A DNA stretch of 64,000 nucleotides from JAIPEI01 sp964443135 (GCA_964443135.1 CAYUBQ010000017.1:1-64000), one strand, 5' to 3'. Positions 42,015 to 50,763 are shown, counted from the stretch's first letter. Made by a program: numbers and translations. Notes: generated by a model not told the origin, from the letters alone.

Positions 42015-42859
42015 AAAAGGACATCGGCGACATCCTGGCCCGGATCGACACCCTGAAACCCGTCCCGCAGGTGGCCAACAAGGTCATGGCCGTCTCCAGG
42101 GACCCGCAGAGCTCCATGGGCATGCTCTCCGAGATCATCCAGTACGATCAGGCCCTGACCGCAAACCTGCTGAAGGCCGCCAACTCCGCCTACTTCGGGC
42201 TGAGCAAGAAGGTGGACTCCCTCCACCAGGCGATCGTCTACCTGGGCATGGACCGGGTGGTGGACCTCGTGCTGCTGGGAGCGAGCGGCGAGAACTTCGG
42301 CCAGGCCCAGGAAGGCTACGACCTGGACAGCGGCGAGCTCTGGCGCTACTCGGTCTCCTCGGCGCTGATCGCGAGGGACCTGGCCGAAAAAAAGAAGATC
42401 GACGACACCCATGCCGTCTTCACGGCGGCCCTGGTCAAGGACATCGGCAAGGTGGTGCTGAGCCAGTACGTGGCCGAGTCGTTCGACAAGATCAACTTCC
42501 TCGTGTCCGGGCACGGGTTCAGCTTTCGGGAGGCCGAGAAAGGCGTCCTGGGGATCGACCACGCCGAGCTGGGGGGTATGATCGCCCAGCGGTGGAAGTT
42601 CAGCGAGAAGATGGTCGACATCATCGAGCACCACCATCTCCCCATGCAGGCCCGGTTCGAGACCGAGGCCGCCATCGTCTACCTCGCAGACACCCTGTGC
42701 ATGACCATGGGGATCGGCGTGGGCTCGGACGGGCTGGCCTACCGTTTTCAAAAGGACGCCCTGAACGGGCTGGGTTTCACCGACCGGGACTTCCAGGAGG
42801 TGATCGCAGGGTTCGGGGAGCAGATCTCCCACGTGGAGGATCTCATCGGTGCAACCTGA
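42011..42859 (+). CDS. HDOD-domain signalling protein
   Basis: 282 residues. The HDOD fold: IDTLKPVPQVANKVMAVSRD, MLSEIIQYDQALTANLLKAA, NSAYFGLSKKVDSLHQAIVY and later GIDHAELGGMIAQRWKF. HDOD proteins resemble HD phosphohydrolases but usually lack the metal site, acting as regulatory scaffolds. Its overlap with cheD suggests a chemotaxis or motility role. Targets unknown. Confidence 0.85.
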   Translation: MKKDIGDILARIDTLKPVPQVANKVMAVSRDPQSSMGMLSEIIQYDQALTANLLKAANSAYFGLSKKVDSLHQAIVYLGMDRVVDLVLLGASGENFGQAQEGYDLDSGELWRYSVSSALIARDLAEKKKIDDTHAVFTAALVKDIGKVVLSQYVAESFDKINFLVSGHGFSFREAEKGVLGIDHAELGGMIAQRWKFSEKMVDIIEHHHLPMQARFETEAAIVYLADTLCMTMGIGVGSDGLAYRFQKDALNGLGFTDRDFQEVIAGFGEQISHVEDLIGAT

Positions 42860-42900
42860 TCGTCGCCGGCAAAGAAGCACAACGCTGAGGGGTTGAAAAG

Positions 42901-43329
42901 ATGGCCTACAACATTCTGATCGTGGACGACTCCCCTCCCATGAGGGCCGTCATCAAGAAGACCGTCAAGGTCTCCGGCTTCAATGTGGGACAGGTCTTCG
43001 AGGCCTCCAACGGCAGGGAGGCGCTGGACGTCCTGCGGCGGGAGTGGATGGACCTGGTGGTCTCCGACCACAACATGCCGGAGATGAACGGCCTCGAGAT
43101 GCTCGAGGAGATGAAGAAGGACGAGCTGCTCCGATCCGTGCCCGTGGTCATGGTCACGACCGAAGGCAGCCGTGAGCGGGTCGAGACGTTCCGCAGCATG
43201 GGGATCGCCGACTACATCAAGAAGCCGTTCACCCCCGAGGAGATTCGTTCCAAGCTGAACCGCATCATGGGAGAGGAGGAACATGGACAGGGAGCTGCTG
43301 AAGAAGACGATGAGGACCTCGATTTCTGA
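42901..43329 (+). CDS. CheY-like response regulator with acidic tail
   Basis: 142 residues. Receiver motifs: ILIVDDSPPMRAVIKKTVKV, LVVSDHNMPEMNGLEML, VMVTTEGSRERV, YIKKPFTPEEI. The last about 15 residues are strongly acidic (EEDDEDLDF). Its end overlaps the start of the CheX-like gene by 47 nt, an unusually long overlap that implies coupled expression. CheX-type proteins dephosphorylate CheY, so this receiver is the likely local substrate. Confidence 0.9.
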   Translation: MAYNILIVDDSPPMRAVIKKTVKVSGFNVGQVFEASNGREALDVLRREWMDLVVSDHNMPEMNGLEMLEEMKKDELLRSVPVVMVTTEGSRERVETFRSMGIADYIKKPFTPEEIRSKLNRIMGEEEHGQGAAEEDDEDLDF

Positions 43330-43756
43330 GGTCCTGGAAAAGATGTTTTTCCTCCCCCTCGACTTCTCCGAGGCCGAAACCCCCGGGGAGCTCTGGGAGG
43401 AGCCCGGGGCCGCCGACCTGATGGCCGTACGGATGTCGTTCGGCGGACCGTTTTCGGGCTCCCTGATCTTCCTGATTCCCCGAAGGCTGGGGGCCGACAT
43501 GACCGCGGACTTCATGGGGGTCGAGAGGGGTGCCGTTCCCGCGGAGCACGTGGAGCAGACCGCCGGGGAGATCCTCAACATGATCGCCGGGAGCACCTTC
43601 GGCCGGCTGGACGACCAGGCGGTCTACGAGCTCGGCATCCCGGAGACCACACCTGCAGAGACCGCCCTGAGGGAGCTGTCGACCCGGGGAGCGTACCTGT
43701 TTCAGGGTGTGGACACCCTGGAGAGCCGGATCGGCCTGGTGCTGCTGGCCGCGTAA
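43283..43756 (+). CDS. CheX-like chemotaxis phosphatase
   Basis: 157 residues from ATG 43283 with GAGGAGGAAC upstream, inside the previous gene. The CheC/CheX/FliY signature EQTAGEILNMIAGSTFGRL carries the catalytic Glu and Asn. GGPFSGSLIFLIPRRL forms the typical central strand. Only one such motif is present, as in CheX. It probably dephosphorylates the receiver encoded just upstream, in addition to the CheZ-family protein at 37232. Confidence 0.8.
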   Translation: MDRELLKKTMRTSISEVLEKMFFLPLDFSEAETPGELWEEPGAADLMAVRMSFGGPFSGSLIFLIPRRLGADMTADFMGVERGAVPAEHVEQTAGEILNMIAGSTFGRLDDQAVYELGIPETTPAETALRELSTRGAYLFQGVDTLESRIGLVLLAA

Positions 43757-43827
43757 CCCCGGGGCCGGCGGGTCCATCCGAGCGGGGCGGCTGCGAAAGA
43801 CGCGTACCGGAGGCGAGTGGATCGCTC

Positions 43828-44877
43828 ATGAAAAACTGCATCGGCGTGCTGGTGGTGGACGACTCGGCCATCGTGCGGAAGGTCCTGTCGGAGGAGCTGT
43901 CCCGGGAACGGGGGATCGAGGTGGTGGGGACCGCGCCCGACCCTTACGTCGCGCGGGACAAGATCGTCCGCCTGCAGCCCGACGTGATCACCCTGGACAT
44001 CGAAATGCCCCGGATGGACGGGCTGACCTTCCTGAAGAAGCTCATGAAGTACCACCCGCTCCCGGTCATCATCGTGAGCTCCCTCACGAAGAAGGGCGGG
44101 AAGCTGGCCATGGAAGCGCTCTCTCTGGGCGCCCTCGAGGTGATCAGCAAGCCCTCGGCCTCCTACTCCGTCGGGGATATGGGGGTTCAGCTCGCGGACA
44201 AGATCCGGGCCGTGGCCAACGTCGACATGAAGGCCAAGATCGAGACCCAGCCGGAGCAGGAGCCGCCTCCGGAGAGAGCGGCATCGGTCAAGGCCCTCTC
44301 CGCCACCACGAACAAGATTCTCGCCATCGGCGCCTCCACGGGCGGCACCGAGGCGATCAAAACGGTCCTCCTGGCCATGCCCCCGAACGCCCCCGGGATC
44401 ATCGTGGTCCAGCACATGCCGGCCAAGTTCACCACCTCCTTCGCCGAACGCCTGGACTCCTTGTGCGCCATCCGCGTCAAGGAGGCCCAGGACGGGGACT
44501 CCGTGGTCAACGGGCAGGCGCTCATCGCGCCGGGGAACTACCACATGCTGCTGAGGCGAAGCGGGGCCCGCTACTACGTGCAGGTCAAAAACGGCCCCAT
44601 GGTGCACCACCAGCGGCCGTCGGTGGACGTCCTGTTCAAGTCCGTGGCGGACTACGGCGGATCCAACGCCGTGGGCGTCATCCTCACGGGCATGGGGGCG
44701 GACGGCGCGGACGGGCTTCTCCAGATGCGCCGGGCCGGGGCCCGCACCATCGCGCAGGACGAGCGCACCTGTGTGGTGTTCGGCATGCCCAAGGAGGCGA
44801 TCAAGCGGGAGGCCGCGGAGAAGGTGGTGGGCCTTCCCGACGTGTGCGGCGCCGCCCTGCGCATGATCGAGGGCTGA
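43828..44877 (+). CDS. cheB: Chemotaxis methylesterase/glutaminase CheB
   Basis: 349 residues. Receiver (about 1-125) with DDSAIVRKVL and TLDIEMPRMDGLTFLKK; linker; catalytic domain (about 160-349) with Ser in AIGASTGGTEAI, His in VVQHMPAKF and Asp in ILTGMGADGADGL. It demethylates receptors on phosphorylation by CheA. CheR is not in the window. Last gene of the run from cheZ. Confidence 0.95.
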   Translation: MKNCIGVLVVDDSAIVRKVLSEELSRERGIEVVGTAPDPYVARDKIVRLQPDVITLDIEMPRMDGLTFLKKLMKYHPLPVIIVSSLTKKGGKLAMEALSLGALEVISKPSASYSVGDMGVQLADKIRAVANVDMKAKIETQPEQEPPPERAASVKALSATTNKILAIGASTGGTEAIKTVLLAMPPNAPGIIVVQHMPAKFTTSFAERLDSLCAIRVKEAQDGDSVVNGQALIAPGNYHMLLRRSGARYYVQVKNGPMVHHQRPSVDVLFKSVADYGGSNAVGVILTGMGADGADGLLQMRRAGARTIAQDERTCVVFGMPKEAIKREAAEKVVGLPDVCGAALRMIEG

Positions 44878-45081
44878 TTCCTTCCGGCACCGGTTTCCCC
44901 CTCGGCGGAAAAAAGTTCCCCGACCCCTCCCGAGTCCGGCGGACCCGGACAATGCCCCGGCCGTTTTCCGGAGCCGCCGAGCCGGGAGCCCCCACGGGCG
45001 GCCATGAAAAAACCAGTGTAAACGAAAGGATGCAAGGCTGAGACTGGAAACATCACGCCTTCGGCCCCGTGAACGGGCTCA

Positions 45082-45098
45082 TGGCAGCCATTTTGCAT
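45082..45098 (+). promoter_or_regulatory. Sigma-54 promoter for the gene at 45154
   Basis: TGGCAGCCATTTTGCAT: GG at 45083-45084 and GC at 45095-45096, 10 nt apart; TGGCA and TTTTGCA both fit the consensus. The best of the five such sites in the window by eye. Start of transcription near 45108. Confidence 0.75.
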
Positions 45099-45153
45099 CG
45101 ACCGGGGGCAGAACGACGCTGGTGAAAAACCAAGCCTCCAAGGAGATCCGAGC

Positions 45154-45630
45154 ATGAAGATCACCGACACACAGCAGAGCCGGGTTCCGGGCCCGGTCAA
45201 CGACAAGACCACCCGGCGGGGCGAGGAGGGCGGGTTTCAGAAGATCATGGAGCAGGCGGCGCAGAAGGATCGCGCCGGCGGTCCCGGTGTGCCGGGTGCG
45301 GCCGGCGCGCCCCCACCGGACGGGGTGCAGATCGTTCCCGGTCTGGAGAAGGCCGACGGTGTGCATCCCGGAGGACCCAAGGAGATGCTCCTGGCGGAAA
45401 TCCGCGAGACGCTGGACGTGATCGATCACTACGCGACCGACCTCGGCGACAGGAACCTGTCCACCGCGGAGATGAGGCCGCTGGTGGAGCATCTGGAAGG
45501 GCGGCTCGAGGGTCTTCGGCGGATGGAAGAGAACGCGGAGCTTCCGGAACCCGTTCGAGACGTGGTCTCCGACCTGGTGATCACGATCGGGACGGAAGTG
45601 GCCAAGTTCGGCCGGGGGGACTACGAGTAG
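45154..45630 (+). CDS. Small flagellar-region protein of unknown function
   Basis: 158 residues from ATG 45154 (CCAAGGAGATCC upstream). The first about 75 residues are Gly/Pro-rich and probably disordered; the rest is helical (MLLAEIRETLDVIDHYATDL, then LVEHLEGRLEGLRRMEE). The N-terminus MKITDTQQSRVPG resembles that of the protein at 56460 (MKITDSQVAMTA). Driven by a sigma-54-type promoter, it is likely a flagellar accessory, chaperone or substrate, but no family is recognised. Confidence 0.6.
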   Translation: MKITDTQQSRVPGPVNDKTTRRGEEGGFQKIMEQAAQKDRAGGPGVPGAAGAPPPDGVQIVPGLEKADGVHPGGPKEMLLAEIRETLDVIDHYATDLGDRNLSTAEMRPLVEHLEGRLEGLRRMEENAELPEPVRDVVSDLVITIGTEVAKFGRGDYE

Positions 45631-45661
45631 GGCGGGGTTTCCACCCCACCGAGACCCCGCC
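45631..45661. terminator. Hairpin between convergent genes
   Basis: GGCGGGG (45631-45637) pairs with CCCCGCC (45655-45661). It lies between the convergent genes ending at 45630 and 45672. There is only a short T-run in the loop and none after the stem, so termination would be weak or factor-assisted. Confidence 0.35.
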
Positions 45662-45671
45662 TCCACCGGGG

Positions 45672-46394
45672 CTACCCCAGCACCAGACGAATCCGGGTGC
45701 CCTCCGCTCCCGCTTCCACCCCGGGCGAAATGCCGGCGCGCGACAGCATCAGGGCGGCATGGGCGGCCGTCATCCGGTCCGCCGAAATCCTTCGCGGTTC
45801 TTCCTTCGCGGCCGCCCGACTCAGCTCCTCGAGGAGCGTCTCGGACAGAAATCCTTTCCCCGCAGTGACCTCGATCAGGACGCCCGACCCGCCGGCCGCG
45901 GCCTTCAGGCCGAACAGGGTCATCTCCCGCCTTTCCAGGTCTTCCATCACGGCATTCAGAAGGCTCCGCAGCCCTTCGGGCACGCTGTCGGGCAAGGTCT
46001 TCAGCTCGGGAAGCCCCTCCTCCAGGTCGACGGTCTTCTCCACGTGGTGCTTGAAGTAGAGGTTGGACTGGAGGAAGGTCACCTCCCGATCGAGAAAGTC
46101 GCCCAGGGAGAGGAAGGCCTGGTCCGCGTCCGGCGCGGCCCTCGAGGCGGCGATTCGAATCAGCCGGTTGATCTGCTCGAACTCCTCCTCCATCCTGGCG
46201 ATGCGGGTCCTGAGCTCCTCCCGGAGCTCCTGCACCGACCCCTCCCCCGTTTCCAGGGAGTACCCGATCATGTCCATGTCCATGCCCAGGTTCTGCAGGG
46301 GGCCGTTCAGGTTGTGAATCAGCCCCTGGACCAGCCTGCCGACGGACATCAGCCGGTGGGCTTCGGCGAAGTCGTCTGCAGAGAGCTCGATCAT
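45672..46394 (-). CDS. Degenerate histidine-kinase-like protein
   Basis: 240 residues from ATG 46394 (overlapping the previous stop by 4 nt). VGRLVQGLIHNLNGPLQNLG looks like the HisKA phospho-His helix (HNLNGPL for HEIRNPL). The C-terminal half follows the length and strands of a HATPase fold (LLNAVMEDLERREM; GVLIEVTAGKGF; ALMLSRAGISPGVEAGAEGT) but the glycine boxes that hold ATP are missing. It may be a pseudokinase phosphotransfer or dimerisation partner for the two response regulators upstream. Confidence 0.65.
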   Translation of the reverse strand: MIELSADDFAEAHRLMSVGRLVQGLIHNLNGPLQNLGMDMDMIGYSLETGEGSVQELREELRTRIARMEEEFEQINRLIRIAASRAAPDADQAFLSLGDFLDREVTFLQSNLYFKHHVEKTVDLEEGLPELKTLPDSVPEGLRSLLNAVMEDLERREMTLFGLKAAAGGSGVLIEVTAGKGFLSETLLEELSRAAAKEEPRRISADRMTAAHAALMLSRAGISPGVEAGAEGTRIRLVLG

Positions 46395-46960
46395 GATCCT
46401 TCTCCGTCCTGGGAGCCCCGGTCCTTTCGGATCTCCTGACGCTGCTTCTTGAACACGGCCTGGACGATCGCGTCTCGAAACTCCTCGTCGATGGCCACGA
46501 TGCCGGCCGCGACCTGGGACCGGTCCTCCGCTTCCTCCACCCGGACCACCTCGGCAAGGAGCTCCATCCGGTAGTGGAAGCTCTCGGGCACCAGGAGATC
46601 CATCCTGAGGAGATCGCCCACCGAGAGCGGCTCGCCGGTGATGAACTTCAGCCCCGATCCGCTGATCTCGATCACGTCGTCGAGGCACCGCTCCTCCTCG
46701 GATCGGTTCACCATCCGGTCGATGACGAAATCGAGCTTGTTGTTGACCAGCTGAAGGCACCGGTAGATGCGCTTCTCCTCCGACCCCGGCTCCGCCTGGG
46801 AGAGGTACTCGTCAATGGGGCTCACCAAACCGCCCTTTTTCAAGAGACTGGACCCCTGTCCCTGCTCCACCAGGTCCTTGGCATCCCGGTCCAGACGCTC
46901 CCAGCTCACCGGCAGAACGATTCTCGCCCGGTAATACTTTCTGCGGTTTCCCGACTCCAT
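46391..46960 (-). CDS. PilZ-like domain protein
   Basis: 189 residues from ATG 46960 with AGGAGGC upstream. It opens NRRKYYRARIVLPVSW, which fits the RxxxR c-di-GMP motif region of PilZ-like proteins. The second half has IEISGSGLKFITGEPLSVGD, the (D/N)hSxxG strand of a PilZ barrel, then LRMDLLVPESF. A helical insertion (about 40-95) separates them. It is encoded between an HD-GYP phosphodiesterase and the degenerate kinase, pointing to a c-di-GMP input to motility. Confidence 0.7.
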   Translation of the reverse strand: MESGNRRKYYRARIVLPVSWERLDRDAKDLVEQGQGSSLLKKGGLVSPIDEYLSQAEPGSEEKRIYRCLQLVNNKLDFVIDRMVNRSEEERCLDDVIEISGSGLKFITGEPLSVGDLLRMDLLVPESFHYRMELLAEVVRVEEAEDRSQVAAGIVAIDEEFRDAIVQAVFKKQRQEIRKDRGSQDGEGS

Positions 46961-47086
46961 GGGCCTGCCTCCTGCCCGCTTGATGTTGCACGGGAACGGG
47001 TGGGGATCCAGCACCGTCGTATTGGGTAATGAAGCACAAATGCCGGGCTTTTGCAATCGGTTCGAGCGTTGCGACCGGGTGGGCCT

Positions 47087-48589
47087 TCAGACCCCCAGCA
47101 CCGGAAGCGCGGCCTCGACCACGCGGGGGTCGAACTGGGAGCCGCTGTTGTCGCGAAGCTCGCGCAGGCAGACCTCCAGGGACAGGGCGCTTCGGTAGGC
47201 CCGGTCCGAGCTCATGGCGTCGAAGGAGTCGGCCACGGCCAGGATGCGCGCCTGCAGGGAAATCTCCTCGCCCCTCAGGCCGTCCGGGTAGCCCCGCCCG
47301 TCCCACCGCTCGTGATGGTTCCGGATGATGCAGAGCTCCTGCTCCTCCAGCCCCAGGGGGGCGACGATGTTCACCCCGATGAGGGGATGGGCCCGGATCA
47401 TGTCGAACTCCTCGTCGGTCAGGCGGCCCGGCTTGTTCAGGACGTTGTCCTGGATCCCGATCTTGCCGATGTCGTGAAGCGGCCCGCTCGACTTGAGCAT
47501 CTCGAGCTCCTCGTCGCTGCAGCCCATCCGGTCGGCGATGCGGACCGCGTAGTCGGTGACGCGGGTCGAGTGCTGCTGGGTGTAGGCGTCCTTGGCCTCG
47601 ATGGCGCTGACCAGGGAGAGGAGCGTGGCGATGAAGCTCTGCTTCAGGTTGTCGTAAAGGGCGATGTTTTCGACGTTCAAGGCGGTCTTCTCGGCCAGAA
47701 ACCCGAGGACGAACCGGTCCTCCGGGTCGAAGGGCGCGGACCCGGCCTTGTCCCCCACGATGAGCAGGCCGAAGGGCTCGCTGCGGATCCGGAACGGCAC
47801 CACGACCAGGCCGGGATGGTGCGTGACCCGGTCCAGGGCGATCCCCTTGCCGTTGGGGGTCCCGAAGTGGCGGTGGAGGAACCGGCTGTCGAGGGTGGGC
47901 CGCCCGTCCTCGCCGAGGACCAGGCCCGCCTGGGTCCCGGGGCGCAGGCCGTTCATCCCGTGCTGGGCGAGGACCAGGAACAGCGGGCTCGCGTCGTCGT
48001 AGAACAAAAAGCAGGATTTGGAGGCGCTGCAGGACTCGGCCGCCTTCTGTGCCAGGAACTGGTAGAGGTCCTCGGAGCGGTTGATCTTGGAGAGCGAGTC
48101 GATGATGTTGTAGAGGAGCGCCTGGTGCTTGATCCGCTTTTCCAGCTGCCGGTTGAGCTCCTCCACCTCCTTCTTCTTCTCCAGCTCCTGGTGGAGCTCC
48201 CAGTTCCGCTTCATCAGGGAGTGAAGGCGTTGGATCCGGTTGAGCGTCAGCTTGATGTCCTGGAACCCGAAGGGCTTGACCAGGAAGTCCGACGCCCCGT
48301 GGTGCATGGCGTCGATGGCGATCTCCATGGAAGGGTAGCCGGTCATGATGATCACGTTGACCAGCTTCTGCCAGCCCTGGAGCGTCTTGAGCACGTCCAT
48401 CCCGGTCATCCCGGGCAGCATGATGTCCAGGAACACGTAGTCGTAATGCCGCTTTTCGAGCTTGTCGAGGGCGGAACGGCCGTCATTGGCGGAATCCGTG
48501 CCCTCGACACCCAGATGCTGGAAGTAGAGCTGGAGGGTCTCGCAGATCGTGGGCTCGTCGTCCACCACCAGGATGCTCAGGGACTCCAT
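47087..48589 (-). CDS. Response regulator with HD-GYP c-di-GMP phosphodiesterase
   Basis: 500 residues from ATG 48589 (GGGGGACGAG upstream). Receiver (1-120, VFLDIMLPGMTGMDVL phospho-Asp, VKPFGF); coiled linker; GAF-like domain (about 165-310); HD-GYP (about 325-500) with HSTRVTDYAVRIADRM, GPLHDIGKIGI, HPLIGVNI and HHERWDGRGYPDGL. The complete metal site and GYP motif predict active hydrolysis of c-di-GMP, controlled by phosphorylation. Probably in one operon with flaG. Confidence 0.9.
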   Translation of the reverse strand: MESLSILVVDDEPTICETLQLYFQHLGVEGTDSANDGRSALDKLEKRHYDYVFLDIMLPGMTGMDVLKTLQGWQKLVNVIIMTGYPSMEIAIDAMHHGASDFLVKPFGFQDIKLTLNRIQRLHSLMKRNWELHQELEKKKEVEELNRQLEKRIKHQALLYNIIDSLSKINRSEDLYQFLAQKAAESCSASKSCFLFYDDASPLFLVLAQHGMNGLRPGTQAGLVLGEDGRPTLDSRFLHRHFGTPNGKGIALDRVTHHPGLVVVPFRIRSEPFGLLIVGDKAGSAPFDPEDRFVLGFLAEKTALNVENIALYDNLKQSFIATLLSLVSAIEAKDAYTQQHSTRVTDYAVRIADRMGCSDEELEMLKSSGPLHDIGKIGIQDNVLNKPGRLTDEEFDMIRAHPLIGVNIVAPLGLEEQELCIIRNHHERWDGRGYPDGLRGEEISLQARILAVADSFDAMSSDRAYRSALSLEVCLRELRDNSGSQFDPRVVEAALPVLGV

Positions 48590-48603
48590 CTCGTCCCCCG
48601 GTG

Positions 48604-49305
48604 TCACCGCCTCGAGTTTTTGAGCAGCCGTTTCTTGCATAGCTCGAATTCGTCTTCCGAGAGAAATCCCTTTTGTCTCAATGACGCGATCCGCTCGAGG
48701 TCGGAGGTGAGGGCCTCGCCGCCCCCGAAGCCGCTCTCGACATAGGAGTGGGGCAGCAGGCTGCCGGCGATCAGGGGGCCGTTCCGGGAGGGGTCCGCAG
48801 CCGTCCCGTTCGACTCGTCCGGGACTCCGGGCTCGGCGCCCATGATCTTCTTGACGATGCGGATCTGCTCGTAGGCCTCCTGCAGCTCGCCCAGGAGCCG
48901 CTGGTTCTCCCGGAGGAGCCGGATCTGCTCGCCCGCGTTCCGGACGACGATCTTCATCTCCTCCATCTTGAACGGCTTGGTGATGTAGTCGTACGCGCCC
49001 TCGCGAATGGCCTGGATGGCGGTCTCCAGGGAGGCGAAGCCCGTGATGAGCACCACGAGCGTCTCGGGGTGGGCCTGCCGGCAGGCCTTGAGCACGTCGA
49101 TGCCGCTCGCCCCGGGCATCATCAGGTCGGTGATGACCATGTCGAAGGCGGTCTCCCCGCACCGGGATATCGCCTCCAGCCCGTCCGCGCAGACGGTCGC
49201 CGCGTGCCCCTCCTCGGCCAGCAGGCTCTTGAGGACGGACCGCATCCGCTTGTCGTCGTCGACGACGAGGATCTGCAGCCCGGTTTCTTGACCCTGCTCG
49301 GCCAT
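48604..49305 (-). CDS. Response regulator with C-terminal SHOCT motif
   Basis: 233 residues from ATG 49305; a GTG at 49326 overlapping the flaG stop is the alternative. Receiver (about 10-125) with LVVDDDKRMRSVLKSLL, MVITDLMMPGASGIDV, VLITGFAS and ITKPFKM, as in NtrC-type regulators, but no AAA+ domain. A coiled segment (ELQEAYEQIRIVKKIMGAE) and a C-terminal SHOCT-like helix pair (LERIASLRQKGFLSEDEFEL) follow. SHOCT is usually an oligomerisation motif; how it would give output is unknown. Confidence 0.82.
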   Translation of the reverse strand: MAEQGQETGLQILVVDDDKRMRSVLKSLLAEEGHAATVCADGLEAISRCGETAFDMVITDLMMPGASGIDVLKACRQAHPETLVVLITGFASLETAIQAIREGAYDYITKPFKMEEMKIVVRNAGEQIRLLRENQRLLGELQEAYEQIRIVKKIMGAEPGVPDESNGTAADPSRNGPLIAGSLLPHSYVESGFGGGEALTSDLERIASLRQKGFLSEDEFELCKKRLLKNSRR

Positions 49306-49322
49306 GGACCCCCCGGCGTGCG

Positions 49323-49718
49323 TCACACGCTTTTGCGGAAGAGCACGCCGGCCATCTCTTCCATTTTCACGGCGAGGTCCAGCATCTCCTCGGGCGGGAT
49401 CTCACGGATGACCTCGCCGGTTTCCTGGGAGACCACCTTGATCAGGATGCGTCCGGTCCCCTCGTGGATCTTGATCTCCAGATCGTGCTGGGTGGATCGA
49501 ACGTAGTTGTCCATGGCCTCGGCCACCCGCTTCATCATGCCCTCGGTGGACTGGGCCTTGGCCTGAAGTTTTTCGGCCTTCTCCAAGGATCCCATGGAGT
49601 CCGTTCGAGGGACGGACTCCACGGCCGCGCCCTTTCGTCCGGACGAGGCCTTGGCCGAGCCCGCCTCCGAGGTTGGGCTTTGCACGTGTTGAATTTGGAT
49701 CGAGTTCAAGGCTTCCAT
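49323..49718 (-). CDS. flaG: FlaG-family flagellar protein
   Basis: 131 residues from ATG 49718. A disordered N-terminus (1-45) precedes the FlaG core: NYVRSTQHDLEIKIHEGTGR, ILIKVVSQETGEVIREIPP, EEMLDLAVKMEEMAG. FlaG affects filament length in several genera. It is first of a minus-strand run with two response regulators, the PilZ-like protein and the degenerate kinase, downstream of a sigma-54-like site. Confidence 0.88.
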   Translation of the reverse strand: MEALNSIQIQHVQSPTSEAGSAKASSGRKGAAVESVPRTDSMGSLEKAEKLQAKAQSTEGMMKRVAEAMDNYVRSTQHDLEIKIHEGTGRILIKVVSQETGEVIREIPPEEMLDLAVKMEEMAGVLFRKSV

Positions 49719-49775
49719 GCCTGTTTACCTCCTTTTTGTAGTTTTTTCGCATCCTTGCGAAATGGCGGAAAGGGG

Positions 49776-49790
49776 TGCAGCGGACTTACC
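49776..49790 (-). promoter_or_regulatory. Sigma-54-like promoter for the flaG operon
   Basis: On the minus strand AGGTAAGTCCGCTGCA: GG (49790-49789) and GC (49778-49777), 10 nt apart. The -24 half is poorer than in the other sites. About 59 nt before the flaG ATG. Confidence 0.45.
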
Positions 49791-49979
49791 TTCATCCCTT
49801 GAATCGGCAGACAAACGGAAGAACTTGAATCGAACGCGGGTTTTCCCGGAAAAAGGTGTGATCGCCTCAATCGCGTCCGGGGCCGATCCAGGCGCAGTCG
49901 TGCCGGATGCGGGCCGCAGCGGCGGGCTCTCGGCCCGTGAGGCCGACAGGCTGGGAATCGAACGCGACCGGAACCGGGG

Positions 49980-50300
49980 TCACCGCCGGGAACCGTAGAC
50001 CCGGTGAACCTTCCGCCGGGTGTTGAGGGTGTGAAGCTCCTCGGCCAGTTCGTTCCGGTTTTGTTCGAGGCGGCCACGGGTCTCCCGGATCCGATCCACG
50101 ACCTCCTTCAAGCGACCCTGCGCCTGGGGGTCGATTCGTGGTGGAAGGGTTTCCGCGCCCAGGGCCGTGGAGATCCGGCGGTTCTCCGCGGACAGGTCGT
50201 CCAGGGCGTCCAGGTTTCCCGCTTCGAGCGCCGCGCAGACCCTCTCGTTCACGTCGAGAAGCTCGTGAATCAGGCTTTCGTACCGCTCAGACAGCGGCAT
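49980..50300 (-). CDS. FliT-like flagellar chaperone
   Basis: 106 residues from ATG 50300 (GGTTTCC preceded by GAAGGAGG). All-helical with ERYESLIHELLDVNERVCAA and LKEVVDRIRETRGRLEQNRN. Length and position directly after fliS match FliT, the export chaperone of the cap protein FliD. Sequence similarity in this family is low, so the name rests on context. It overlaps fliS by 14 nt. Confidence 0.65.
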   Translation of the reverse strand: MPLSERYESLIHELLDVNERVCAALEAGNLDALDDLSAENRRISTALGAETLPPRIDPQAQGRLKEVVDRIRETRGRLEQNRNELAEELHTLNTRRKVHRVYGSRR

Positions 50301-50751
50301 GGAAACCTCCTTCGGCCGCGGCCCGCGGCTCGGCCGGTTCCAGTCCCGCTTTCTCCGCACCCGAAGCAACCCTGCGCACCTGCTCCGCGGCCCCCTGGAA
50401 GGCCTCCTGGAGGTCCTTGAGCAAGGGCGGCACCGTGTCCAGGACGGCCGTGTCGTTCTTGACGCTGGCCGTGGTGAGCTGCCGGATCATGTACCCGTAA
50501 AGATCGGAGAGCTGGTCCACCAGGGGGAGCTCCCGGGTCCGGTCCAGGCCGCAGTCCAGCTCCGTGAGGATGGCAATGGCCTTGGAGACGTGCTCCCCGC
50601 GCGTCTTGGGATCGCCCCTTTCGATCCCCTCGCGGGCTTCTTCCACGTGCCGGACCACGGCGTCGAGCAGCAGGAGCAGGATGTCCTCCTTCTGCTCGGT
50701 GGACTGCATCTGGACGCGATTGTAGGCGGTTGCGTAAGTTCCCAAGGGCAT
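50287..50751 (-). CDS. fliS: Flagellin export chaperone FliS
   Basis: 154 residues. YATAYNRVQMQSTEQKEDIL and LLLLDAVVRHVEEAREGIER fit the FliS helical bundle, with ITELDCGLD and DLYGYMIRQLTTAS following. FliS binds the C-terminal helices of flagellin to block early polymerisation. The C-terminal about 30 residues form an Ala/Glu-rich tail. Ends just inside the fliT-like gene; fliD is 13 nt upstream. Confidence 0.93.
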   Translation of the reverse strand: MPLGTYATAYNRVQMQSTEQKEDILLLLLDAVVRHVEEAREGIERGDPKTRGEHVSKAIAILTELDCGLDRTRELPLVDQLSDLYGYMIRQLTTASVKNDTAVLDTVPPLLKDLQEAFQGAAEQVRRVASGAEKAGLEPAEPRAAAEGGFHAAV

Positions 50752-50763
50752 ACGGGTTTTCTC

